Shown here: positions 45,992 to 53,341 of the stretch, piece by piece
Position numbering within the stretch: the stretch's first letter is position 1
Layout: every line of letters starts with the position of its first letter
Notes under the pieces: model-generated
What the model saw: the letters and a program-made list of their open reading frames with translations, nothing else
Database searches by the model: none
What the model was told of the DNA's origin: nothing
NCBI RefSeq assembly: GCF_003568845.1
Contig: NZ_CP030127.1
Coordinates: 837,501 to 901,500, forward strand
DNA: 64,000 nucleotides
Source: Indioceanicola profundi
Lineage (GTDB): Bacteria; Pseudomonadota; Alphaproteobacteria; Azospirillales; Azospirillaceae
Direction: 5' to 3'
Translations under genes and position numbers: made by a program

Positions 45992-46426
45992 CTACCAGCT
46001 CGTCACGTCGCGCGCTTCACCTTCGCCGCCAGCGGCATTGTCGGCGCCGAGACTGAAGACTTCGACTTCCTGCGTGGCGCCGGGGTAGCGGTACTGGTAG
46101 GGGCGACCCCACGGATCGACCAGGTTTTCCGCCTTGCGGATATAGGGACCGTTCCAGCGCACCGCATCCTGAGGCCGCTCCACGAGTGCGCGCAGTCCCT
46201 CGGACTGGTTTGGGAAGCTGCCGACATCCAGCCGGTAGAGTTCCAGCGTGGATGCCAGATTCTGGACCTGGAGGCTGGCCGCATCGGATTTCGCTCCACC
46301 CAGCATCTTGCCCAGCGTGGGCGAGGTCACGGCGTAGATCAGGCCAAGGATGACCAGACAGACCAGAGCTTCCAACAGCGTGAAGCCCGGACGGCCTTTC
46401 GCCTGCTTCTGGTTCCGACGGTTCAT
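45992..46426 (-). CDS. gspG: Type II secretion major pseudopilin GspG
   Basis: 144 residues from the ATG at 46426, with GGAGGAGG directly upstream. Leader ends at Gly-Phe in GRPGFTLLEALVCLVILGLI. The body has the GspG pattern: LELYRLDVGSFPNQSEGLRA, then WNGPYIRKAENLVDPWGRPY and a C-terminal GEGEARDVTSW, which includes the calcium-loop region. First gene of the seven-gene pseudopilin unit. Confidence 0.93.
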   Translation of the reverse strand: MNRRNQKQAKGRPGFTLLEALVCLVILGLIYAVTSPTLGKMLGGAKSDAASLQVQNLASTLELYRLDVGSFPNQSEGLRALVERPQDAVRWNGPYIRKAENLVDPWGRPYQYRYPGATQEVEVFSLGADNAAGGEGEARDVTSW

Positions 46427-47027
46427 TGTCTCCTCCTCCGGGGAGCGTCGCGGCAGCGCGCCTCCCCCGCATTGCTCGTTGGCAGCGCCATGGGATGTGA
46501 AGATCGGCGACGGATGCGAAAGATGGTGCGGCTGCTTGCCGGACTGGCGTGACCTCGGCAGCGGGAAGGTGATGGCAGACGCTTTCCGATACTGGCGTCC
46601 GCGGCGGCGGAGATCGCTGGCCGCCATTCCGGCGATTACTTTAAAATAGCGCGTTTCCATTATGCGACCGCGCACCGAAATGCGCCTCCCGAGAGCCGGT
46701 ATTCTTCATCATGTCACATGCAGACCAGACGAAGCCCGACGATATCGGACATGTGACTTGGCTCATTCAGCCCTCCACATATCCACCTCGGCAGACGCCT
46801 GCCCTGCTAATGAAGAGACGATCAGCGCCGGTCTTTCTTTTTAAGCGGCCCATGTATCTGGAGAGGTAGCCCGCCCGGCAACCGGGGTGCAGGGGCGCGC
46901 CTGGCCTGAACAAGACAGGTTCGGAGATTGCCGCCGTAGGCGGACGGTCAGGAATGCGGGGCACAACGCCACGAGCTGGTGGCTTTGGCTGGAAAGTTCA
47001 GCGGGCGGCATATACGCCCGCCCCCCC
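46427..47027. other. Intergenic region upstream of gspG
   Basis: About 600 bases with no supported gene. It must hold the promoter of the minus-strand secretion unit. Short frames on both strands lack ribosome sites and recognisable content. A C-run (47023-47029) sits at the end of the next gene. Confidence 0.4.
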
Positions 47028-47345
47028 CTATGCCATGGAAAAATAGAGAGCCGCAGCGATTGCCAGGACAAGGATGATGACCGCGATGGCCAGCGTTCCC
47101 GATATCCGCCTGACGGGGCCGCCGCACCGTGGCTGCGGCTCCTGTTCCGGCGGCGCAAGCTCCGTCCTTGTACCCGCTCCATCGGCATGGGCCGCGCGCA
47201 CGAGCACCGACACGCTGCGGAAGGCCTCAAGCCGCGCCTGTGCTTCCGGATCGCGCTGAAGCTCGGCATCCACGAATGCTCTATCTTCTTCGCTCAGTTC
47301 ACCGTCTTCGTAGGCCGCCAGCAAGTCGTCGGTAAGTTTTCTCAT
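47028..47345 (-). CDS. Anti-sigma-factor-like small membrane protein
   Basis: 105 residues. The N-terminal MRKLTDDLLAAYEDGELSEE and the following AFVDAELQRDPEAQARLEAF match the start of zinc-finger anti-sigma factors of the RsrA/ChrR/FecR type, but the usual HxxxCxxC metal motif is absent. The C-terminus is a single membrane helix (ISGTLAIAVIILVLAIAAAL) ending the protein, so it is tail-anchored with the anti-sigma-like domain in the cytoplasm. No sigma-factor gene is adjacent. Partner unknown. Confidence 0.7.
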   Translation of the reverse strand: MRKLTDDLLAAYEDGELSEEDRAFVDAELQRDPEAQARLEAFRSVSVLVRAAHADGAGTRTELAPPEQEPQPRCGGPVRRISGTLAIAVIILVLAIAAALYFSMA

Positions 47346-47898
47346 GCTCGTCCCACCACGCCAAGGTCAGGCGTCTACGAGGAAGTCGAGACCTGTCGCA
47401 TTTCGGCCGACCAGAGGCAATGCGACGATTTCCCGCGTTAATTCAATGATATCAGGCACCATGAGCCGCGCCGGGGCTGCTGCGACGCGCGGCATTCCGC
47501 TGTCAGCCGGAAAGCCGAAGACACTCACGCTGTCGGGTTGACGAGCCGCCCTTCGAAGCAATGGGACCGCCTTTCCATCGTGAACTGCGGAAATCTAATC
47601 CCTTCTGCGGCCTGATCAACGATTATATCTGACGTATATTTCAGCGTATTTTGCGAGATTTCCTTTTGCGTGCTCGCCCTCTGCATTCCGGAGGCCGGGT
47701 GGTCGTATGCACGGGGCTGTTCGCCGACACCAGTGCCAAGTGGTCGCTTGCAGGTATGGCGTCATCACTTCGAATAAGCCGCATATCTACGGTCGAAGCC
47801 GGAACGAGCTGCATCCGCGTCCGTTCCGGCTGCGACAGCCGACCCGCTTCCCCGAGCCCTTTCAAGACACTTGGCCATGGCTGGCCCGGGATGCAGGC
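47346..47898. other. Region between anti-sigma-like gene and IS element
   Basis: About 550 bases with no well-supported gene. A minus-strand frame of 64 residues (47367-47561, or 31 residues from 47462) lies 21 bases upstream of the anti-sigma-like gene and could be a small leader gene, but it has no family and no clear ribosome site. Confidence 0.35.
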
Positions 47899-47901
47899 TT
47901 A

Positions 47902-47920
47902 GAACCTATTTCAGTAGGCA
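47902..47920. repeat. IS left terminal inverted repeat
   Basis: Matches the complement of 48788-48806 at 16 of 19 positions; adjacent to the TTA target duplication. Confidence 0.85.
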
Positions 47921-48734
47921 GACGAACTCCCAGACGGTGATGGCGCAGACGAAGTGGAGCATGGCTTCATAGGTGTCGGCGCGCTTTTCCCATCGGACGA
48001 GGATGCGGCGGTATCGGTTCAGCCAGGAATGTGCCCGCTCGATCATCCAGCGGCGGGGTTGGTGCGGGTGGGCGGGCGTTGCCGTGCGATCCTCACCCCT
48101 GCGGCGGATGTGGGTCGTGAGCCTGTAATCATACCCAAGCTGCCGCGGCCCGTCATAGTCGTAGCCCTTATCGAGGCAGAGATGCTGAGGATGCGCTGGG
48201 GTGGGCTCAGGCCGCGGCACGACAACAGCCTCAAGCGTCTGCTCCAGCAGCTTGAAGTCGATCACGTTGGCGCCAGCGACCGCGAGGCCGAGGGGGAGGC
48301 CGCGTCCATCGGTCAGCAGGGACCGCTTGGTGCCCAGCTTGGAGCGGTCGGTCGGGTTGGGGCCGACTTTTTTCCCCGCCCAACGGTGCCTTGGTCATTG
48401 CTCCGTCTGCCGACATCCAACTCCAATCAATCCCGACCAGGCCGTCATAGGCCAGCAGCCCCTCACGCCAGAAGGCCTCGAACACACCGGCCTCGGTCCA
48501 TTCGCGAAAACGGCGGTAGGCGGAAGATGGCGAACAGATGCCGGTGGCTTTGAGCGCCTGCCACTGACTACCCGTGCGCAGGACAAAGAAGATCGCGTCC
48601 ATCGCGGCGCGATCTGGAACCCGCGGATTATGGCAGCCCAGCGGATGCGCTGGACGCTCCGGCAGCAGCGGCTCCATGCGCCACCAGAGCTCATCCGGCA
48701 ACCGCCAGCCATCGTCCTGGACCAATCTCCCCAT
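47906..48734 (-). CDS. IS5-family transposase, two overlapping frames (frameshift)
   Basis: The first frame starts at the ATG at 48734 (GGAGGT upstream) with an IS5 N-terminal DUF4096-like domain (DGWRLPDELWWRMEPLLPE) and the first DDE aspartate in GIDWSWMSADGAM. The second frame, to 47906, holds the rest of the DDE domain (LCLDKGYDYDGPRQLGYDY, ERAHSWLNRYRRILVRWEKR). They join at an A6 run (48368-48373 complement) after APLGGEK. One base fewer there gives a continuous GEKVGPNP reading. Programmed slippage, common in this IS group, or a disabling mutation are both possible. Confidence 0.85.
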
Positions 48735-48787
48735 CGTGACCTCCACCCGTTGAAGAGCAAAAGTCCAACAGCCCAGATACGGCAAGC

Positions 48788-48806
48788 TCCCTACTGGAAT
48801 AGGCTC
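48788..48806. repeat. IS right terminal inverted repeat
   Basis: Partner of the repeat at 47902-47920; followed by the second TTA copy (48807-48809). Confidence 0.85.
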
Positions 48807-48932
48807 TTAGCTGAGGAAACTGGTGGCGATTGCCTACCGGGCTCTGACGTCGTTGGTTATACTGGCACATCCCGGGGAATGTGCTGCGCAACTGTGTGGC
48901 GGCCTGTATCAAGTCCAGGCTTCTTTGCCATG

Positions 48933-48955
48933 TGCCGAACTGTCCTGACATGCAA
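48933..48955. promoter_or_regulatory. TGTC-CT-GACA box, copy 1
   Basis: TGCCGAACTGTCCTGACATGCA contains the dyad TGTC-N2-GACA. It resembles the second copy near the start of the oxidase gene at 17 of 20 positions. Possible operator. Confidence 0.3.
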
Positions 48956-49187
48956 GAGGACGAGGACGCACCGAGCTTCTTCTTCCTTTCCATTCGGCTT
49001 ACCGCTCACGTCCAGTGCGCCCGACCCCTTAGACGGGAATACTGGAAGGGGCAGCTCCTTCTTCCAGCATGGATTCCGAGTTTTACATGCCGGGCTGGGA
49101 TGTACGCCGTCGCCTCGGATGTAATCCCACGGACTCCATTGCGCTCCCCGCGGCACCATGCGCAATCATTTGACGTGTGCACCCGTC

Positions 49188-49209
49188 TGCCGAGCTGTCC
49201 TGACAAGCA
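49188..49209. promoter_or_regulatory. TGTC-CT-GACA box, copy 2
   Basis: TGCCGAGCTGTCCTGACAAGCA lies about 50 bases before the ATG of the first oxidase gene. Same dyad as copy 1, about 255 bases apart. Possible operator or chance repeat. Confidence 0.3.
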
Positions 49210-49254
49210 GCTTGAACGGGCCGCGTTGGCGGCCCAGGCAGAGGGGGCTCTTTC

Positions 49255-50445
49255 ATGAAACGGCGTAGTTTTCTTAAGCGCGGTCTGCTGTCAGGGGCGG
49301 TGGCGGCTGGCGCCGCTGTATCGCCGCTGGGTCTGCGCCAGGGTTTCGCAGGCGACGATGACGTCCTGGAGGACATCCTGGACGATTTCGAAGGGCCCGA
49401 GATCCGTCTCGACATCGACGACGTCAAGCTTGAGCTGATCGATGGCAAGCGGGTGTTCATGTGGGCGTTCGGCCTGCATGACGATGCCCCGACAATCCCC
49501 GGTCCGGTGCTGCGCCTTGAGCAGGGCAAGACCTACCTGTTCGAGATCAGGAACCGGTCCACGTCGCGGCATTCCTTCACCATTCCCGGCATGGTCTCGC
49601 CCGATGGGCTGGCAGTTCATGTCGAACTGGAGGGCAAGGACGACAGCGACAATAGCAGGAAGTCCATCCTGGTCCTGGCCAAGGATTGCGGGGCCTTCCT
49701 GTACCAGGACGCCCTCAACGCTCCGATCGGCCGGGTCATGGGCCTGCACGGCTTCTGTGTCGTCGAACCCAAGGAGAACATTACGGTCGGCAACGGCAAC
49801 ATCCCTTACCCGACCAGCGTCGCGCCGCAGGCGGTGACAAGCCTGTTCGAGACGCTTGGCCTTGAAGGCAGCGTGTTTCCGGGAAATGGCTGGAAGGCCA
49901 AGTCCGATCGCGAACGGGAATGGATTTTCAATTCCGTCGATCCGCGCTGGTGCGACCGGTTCGAACAGGGTCAGGTCGTGAGCGCCGGCGAAGCCACCGA
50001 CTTCAAGCCCCGCTATTTCACGCTGAACGGCAATAGCGGCTATGATGCCGCCCACGACCATGACTGCGTGCCGACAGGAACCATCGGTCAGCCGCTGATC
50101 CTCCGGACCGCGAATGCTGGCCTTGCCTGGCATTCCCCCCATATTCACGGCAACCATGTCTACGAGTTCAGCCGCCGCTCAGCCAAAGGCGAATTGAGGC
50201 TGCACGACAATATCCGCGAGATCGATACCTGGACCATGCCGCCGGGCGAGATCGCTGAACTTCTGCTGCCGTTCAAGATGCCGCCGGATATTCCGCTGTC
50301 CAAACGGCCGCCCAACGCGCAGGAGAAGTTCCCCTACTCGTTTCCCATGCACTGCCACAATGAGATTTCCCAAACCTCCGGCGGCGGCTCCTACCCGATG
50401 GGGCTGGTCACCGATTGGGTGATCACGGGTCCGTACAAGGGCTGA
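49255..50445 (+). CDS. Tat-exported multicopper-oxidase-like protein (C-terminal motif half)
   Basis: 396 residues. The signal peptide has a twin-arginine motif (KRRSFLKRG) and a hydrophobic core (LLSGAVAAGAAVSPLG), so export is folded through Tat. An acidic stretch follows. The first cupredoxin-like domain has lost copper ligands: RHSFTIPG replaces HWHG (about residue 105), and the second-motif position reads AFLYQDALNAPIGRVMGLHG. The last domain keeps the third and fourth multicopper motifs: HSPHIHGNH (about 291) and PMHCHNEIS (about 364). The His normally four residues after HCH is missing. Ligands absent here are present in the next gene. Alone, this chain could not build a standard trinuclear cluster. 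Confidence 0.8.
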   Translation: MKRRSFLKRGLLSGAVAAGAAVSPLGLRQGFAGDDDVLEDILDDFEGPEIRLDIDDVKLELIDGKRVFMWAFGLHDDAPTIPGPVLRLEQGKTYLFEIRNRSTSRHSFTIPGMVSPDGLAVHVELEGKDDSDNSRKSILVLAKDCGAFLYQDALNAPIGRVMGLHGFCVVEPKENITVGNGNIPYPTSVAPQAVTSLFETLGLEGSVFPGNGWKAKSDREREWIFNSVDPRWCDRFEQGQVVSAGEATDFKPRYFTLNGNSGYDAAHDHDCVPTGTIGQPLILRTANAGLAWHSPHIHGNHVYEFSRRSAKGELRLHDNIREIDTWTMPPGEIAELLLPFKMPPDIPLSKRPPNAQEKFPYSFPMHCHNEISQTSGGGSYPMGLVTDWVITGPYKG

Positions 50446-50478
50446 TCCGCGCAACAGACCGCGCCAACGAGGACAATC

Positions 50479-51528
50479 ATGACCGACATCATCATCTCGC
50501 ATCCTGCGCACGATCCGGCGGCATTCGACGAGTTCGGCTGCCATGTCTATGCCGCCAGCCCGTCCACGCCCGACAAGCTGACGCCGACCAAGAGGTTCTT
50601 CCGCCAGGTATCCAGCTGGAACGTCACCATGGCGGATGGCAAGAGCGTGCCGTTCTGGGGGTTCAAGGACCCGAACGTCAGCGGCAGCGACAGCCCCTGG
50701 CCGTCCAAGATCATCCGCGTGAATGTCGGCGACATCGTTCATTGCAACATGAAGCCGTCCAAGGGCACCCATACCATCCATTGGCACGGGATCGAACCGA
50801 CCCCGATGAATGATGGCGTCGGCCACACCTCCTTCGAGGTGAAGAGCGAATATACCTATCAGTGGCAGGCTTCTACGGCGGGCACCTATTTCTATCACTG
50901 CCACAAGAACACCGTGCTGCACTTCGAAATGGGCATGTACGGCATACTGATCGTGGACCCGAAGTCCAAGACCAAGAAGCTTTACGATCCGGAGGAGGGC
51001 GACAAACTTGGCGACGCCACCATCCCTGCCCGCTATCCGGCATATGACGCCGAGGGCATCTGGTGCTTTGACGATGTCGACCCCCGCTGGCACTTGTACG
51101 ACCACGATGCCGGCATCTGCGGCGAAGACATCGGCATGGACCGGTTCGAGCCGAAGTATTTCCTGTGCAGCGGCGTGCCGAGCAACAAGACGCTCACCGA
51201 CTCCCGCACGCTAGTAAAGGCCAAGGCCGGCAGCCCTGTGCTGTTGCGCATCGTCAATGCATCCTACAGCGAGCTGCGGATCACTTTCCCGAAGGATGTT
51301 CTGGTCGCTGAAGAGGACGGCCGCGTTTTCCGCACCAATCCCCTCAGGGGGAACTTCTCCAAGCCGTTCTGGACCAGAACGCTGAACCTGAGCACCGCCC
51401 AACGGTATTCCGTCTTCCTGGACGCGCCCGCGGCCGGCAGGTCGTGTGACGTGAAGACCGAGTTCCTGCACTGGTGCGACTACAACCGGGTCCAGGGCAC
51501 GGTCACAACCCGGGTGCTGGGCACCTGA
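50479..51528 (+). CDS. Multicopper-oxidase-like protein (N-terminal motif half), no signal peptide
   Basis: 349 residues starting MTDIIISHPAHDPAAFDEFG, with no Sec or Tat signal. The first cupredoxin domain keeps the first two multicopper motifs: THTIHWHGIEP (about residue 100) and TYFYHCHKNTVLHFEMGMYG (about 138), the latter with a Cys-His-Met set suitable for a type 1 copper. The second domain (from about residue 245, GSPVLLRIVNASYSELRITF) has no third or fourth motif, and the protein ends there. It lies 33 bases after the partner gene. The two chains together carry one full set of four motifs. A heterodimer exported on the partner's Tat signal is inferred. Confidence 0.78.
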   Translation: MTDIIISHPAHDPAAFDEFGCHVYAASPSTPDKLTPTKRFFRQVSSWNVTMADGKSVPFWGFKDPNVSGSDSPWPSKIIRVNVGDIVHCNMKPSKGTHTIHWHGIEPTPMNDGVGHTSFEVKSEYTYQWQASTAGTYFYHCHKNTVLHFEMGMYGILIVDPKSKTKKLYDPEEGDKLGDATIPARYPAYDAEGIWCFDDVDPRWHLYDHDAGICGEDIGMDRFEPKYFLCSGVPSNKTLTDSRTLVKAKAGSPVLLRIVNASYSELRITFPKDVLVAEEDGRVFRTNPLRGNFSKPFWTRTLNLSTAQRYSVFLDAPAAGRSCDVKTEFLHWCDYNRVQGTVTTRVLGT

Positions 51529-51570
51529 CCCGCCCGGCAGGACGGGACGAAAACCGAAGAGGAGGAAGAG

Positions 51571-52380
51571 ATGAAGGTCGCGCTGTCGGTTGCCGCTGTT
51601 TGTGCGCTCGGGCTTGTCGGGGCTGCAGCATTGCCGCAAGGGCTGATCCCCGGTTGGGGATCAGCCTCCGAGCAGGTTGAAGCTGCCGGAACAACCGCCC
51701 ACGGTCATGAAGAACGGGAACACCGCAGCGCGGCCCGTGAAGAGCTGGAGCGTCAGGGGATCACCGTCAAGAACGGCGGAGCCAAGGTCACCAGGATCGA
51801 GCCGGAAACGGGCTACAGCCATGGGCATTGGCCGGAACCGTCGAGCCTTGGCGGCGACTTCTCACTGGTCACGCACAAGGGGCAGCCGGTGACGCTGGAC
51901 AGCTTCAAGGGCAAACCCAGCGTGATCTTCTTCGGATATGCGAAGTGCGACGATATCTGCCCCTTCAGCGTGCAGCTGATGGGCGCGGCCCTGGATGCCA
52001 TGCCGGACAAGGGAGAGGCGATCAACGCCCTTTTCGTCAGCTTCGACCAGAAATACGAGACGCGGGAAGATCTGGCCCGCTTCATGGCCAAATCGCATCC
52101 CAAGCTGGTCGGGCTGACCGGCACCCGCGCCCAGGTCCATGAAGTGTCGGCCAAGTTCAAGGTCCACCGGGAAATGATGCCGCATGTCATGTGGAAGAGC
52201 GCGGACGAGCCGGGCTGGCGGCATACGTCGCACTACTACCTGCTCTCCGCGGAAGGGAATGTGGTCGACTATGTCTACCCCACCATCTCGCCCGAAGAGT
52301 TGGCGCAGAAGCTGACTGATCTGGCGAACGGCATCATGCCGGTGCCCAAGGTGACGGCAGCCAATACGGCGCAGCATTAA
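51571..52380 (+). CDS. Sco1/SenC-family copper chaperone
   Basis: 269 residues with an N-terminal signal/anchor (MKVALSVAAVCALGLVGAAA) and a His/Glu-rich segment (HGHEEREH). The thioredoxin-like domain has the Sco copper-binding motif CDDICP (CxxxC, about residue 126), preceded by VIFFGYAKC, and the third ligand His in RHTSHYYLL (about 217). Sco proteins deliver copper to CuA or related sites from the periplasm. Here the adjacent genes are multicopper-oxidase-like and no cytochrome oxidase gene is present, so loading of that pair is the likely task. Confidence 0.9.
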   Translation: MKVALSVAAVCALGLVGAAALPQGLIPGWGSASEQVEAAGTTAHGHEEREHRSAAREELERQGITVKNGGAKVTRIEPETGYSHGHWPEPSSLGGDFSLVTHKGQPVTLDSFKGKPSVIFFGYAKCDDICPFSVQLMGAALDAMPDKGEAINALFVSFDQKYETREDLARFMAKSHPKLVGLTGTRAQVHEVSAKFKVHREMMPHVMWKSADEPGWRHTSHYYLLSAEGNVVDYVYPTISPEELAQKLTDLANGIMPVPKVTAANTAQH

Positions 52381-52448
52381 CAGTCGATTTGGGCGGAGGC
52401 TCCCGTCTGGCGCGCTCCGCCCCGAACCTTCCGCACTGGGGAATGGAA

Positions 52449-52622
52449 ATGGGCAATATCGGCATCTGGCAGATCGTATTGGTTCTTCTGGTTTTCATGC
52501 TGCTCTTCGGTGCGGGCAAGCTTCCGCAGGTCGCAGCCGATCTCGCCAAGGGCGTGCGCGGCTTTAAGCGGGAACTCAATGGCGGCGAAGAAGCGGCCGC
52601 CGACAATGTGAAGCAGTCCTGA
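52449..52622 (+). CDS. tatA: TatA/E-type twin-arginine translocase subunit
   Basis: 57 residues starting MGNIGIWQIVLVLLVFMLLF (an ATG at 52443 is an alternative). One membrane helix, the FGAGKLPQ hinge (most TatA proteins have FGRGKIPE) and an amphipathic helix LAKGVRGFKREL, then a charged tail. No tatB or tatC is nearby, so this is an extra TatA placed within the copper-oxidase locus. It probably supports export of the Tat-dependent oxidase of the same locus. Starts 68 bases after the Sco gene. Confidence 0.88.
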   Translation: MGNIGIWQIVLVLLVFMLLFGAGKLPQVAADLAKGVRGFKRELNGGEEAAADNVKQS

Positions 52623-52713
52623 GGGCGGACCTGAACGTTCTCAGGCCCTCCTATAGTTCGTATAGTACCGAATGCCGCTGGACAGGCCCCGCCCTTCGAC
52701 CTTTCATGGCCTC

Positions 52714-53178
52714 ATGAACCGCCGCCCCCCCATATCCCGAAACACCATGCGCAAGGCTGCCCACTGGCTGCTGCTTTGCGCGTTGATGGTCCAGGCCTGG
52801 GTGCCGGCAGGCTTCATGCCCGATATCGGCCGCTTGGCCGAAGGAGGGTTCCCCCTGGTCCTCTGCACCAGGATCATCCAGTCCGGTTCCGCACAAGAAA
52901 GCGCCGTGGCCGCGGACCATGACCATGGTCCGGACATGCATGCCGGCCATCATGACGCCGGTCATGCACCGGCGGAGATGGCGCCGGTCGGTCCCTGCCC
53001 GTTTGCCACCATGGCCGGGGCCGCGCTGCCGGTTCTGCTCTATGCGCTTCTTCTGCTGGTGGTCTGGCCGCGCTCACCGGTTCCAAAACCGCCCCGCACG
53101 GATGTGCGCCGCCCGCTTGCCCGTAGTGCGGACTGCCTCGCCCGCGGACCGCCCGGTCCGGCAGTTTCGGTCGCCTGA
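52714..53178 (+). CDS. DUF2946-like His-rich membrane protein
   Basis: 154 residues from the ATG at 52714; starts at 52672 or 52747 are possible. An N-terminal helix (AAHWLLLCALMVQAWVPAGF) leads to the DUF2946-type GGFPLVLCT, then a His/Asp/Met-rich loop (DHDHGPDMHAGHHDAGHAP) suited to copper or zinc binding, a PCPFATM segment and a second membrane helix. The family is often found beside copper genes. Transport or sequestration of periplasmic copper is a guess from context. Confidence 0.65.
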   Translation: MNRRPPISRNTMRKAAHWLLLCALMVQAWVPAGFMPDIGRLAEGGFPLVLCTRIIQSGSAQESAVAADHDHGPDMHAGHHDAGHAPAEMAPVGPCPFATMAGAALPVLLYALLLLVVWPRSPVPKPPRTDVRRPLARSADCLARGPPGPAVSVA

Positions 53179-53341
53179 GCCGGCCACCGGCAGGATCTGC
53201 CCCGGCAGACACCCGGCCGCCCGCCTGCCTCGGCTGCGATCCCCATGACAGCCACCAAGCACCCGGCCTTTCAGCGCTGGCGCACGATGCCGCGCGCGGC
53301 GGGCTGTGTGCACCCTGGGTATCCCACCGTGCGAGACTGCG

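Larger units (their letters stand above)
47902..48806 (-). mobile_element. Complete IS5-family insertion sequence (IS427-like group)
   Basis: A 905-bp element bounded by imperfect terminal inverted repeats (left GAACCTATTTCAGTAGGCA; right end complement GAGCCTATTCCAGTAGGGA) and flanked by a 3-bp direct repeat TTA at 47899-47901 and 48807-48809, consistent with the TNA targets of the IS427 group. It encodes one transposase in two overlapping frames on the minus strand. It sits about 450 bases upstream of the copper-oxidase operon, reading away from it. Confidence 0.9.
48810..49254. other. Leader/promoter region of the copper-oxidase locus
   Basis: About 445 bases with no supported gene between the IS and the first oxidase gene. 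It contains two similar TGTCCTGACA boxes (separate entries). A + strand frame at 48881-49258 overlaps the start of the oxidase and has no recognisable content. Confidence 0.45.

Noticed and set aside
47367-47561. Small minus-strand frame upstream of the anti-sigma-like gene
   Set aside because: Spacing is compatible with an operon, but no ribosome site or family supports it; left as a note only.
48881-49258. Plus-strand frame of 125 residues before the first oxidase gene
   Set aside because: It ends inside the oxidase start, contains both repeat boxes, and shows no domain; treated as leader DNA.
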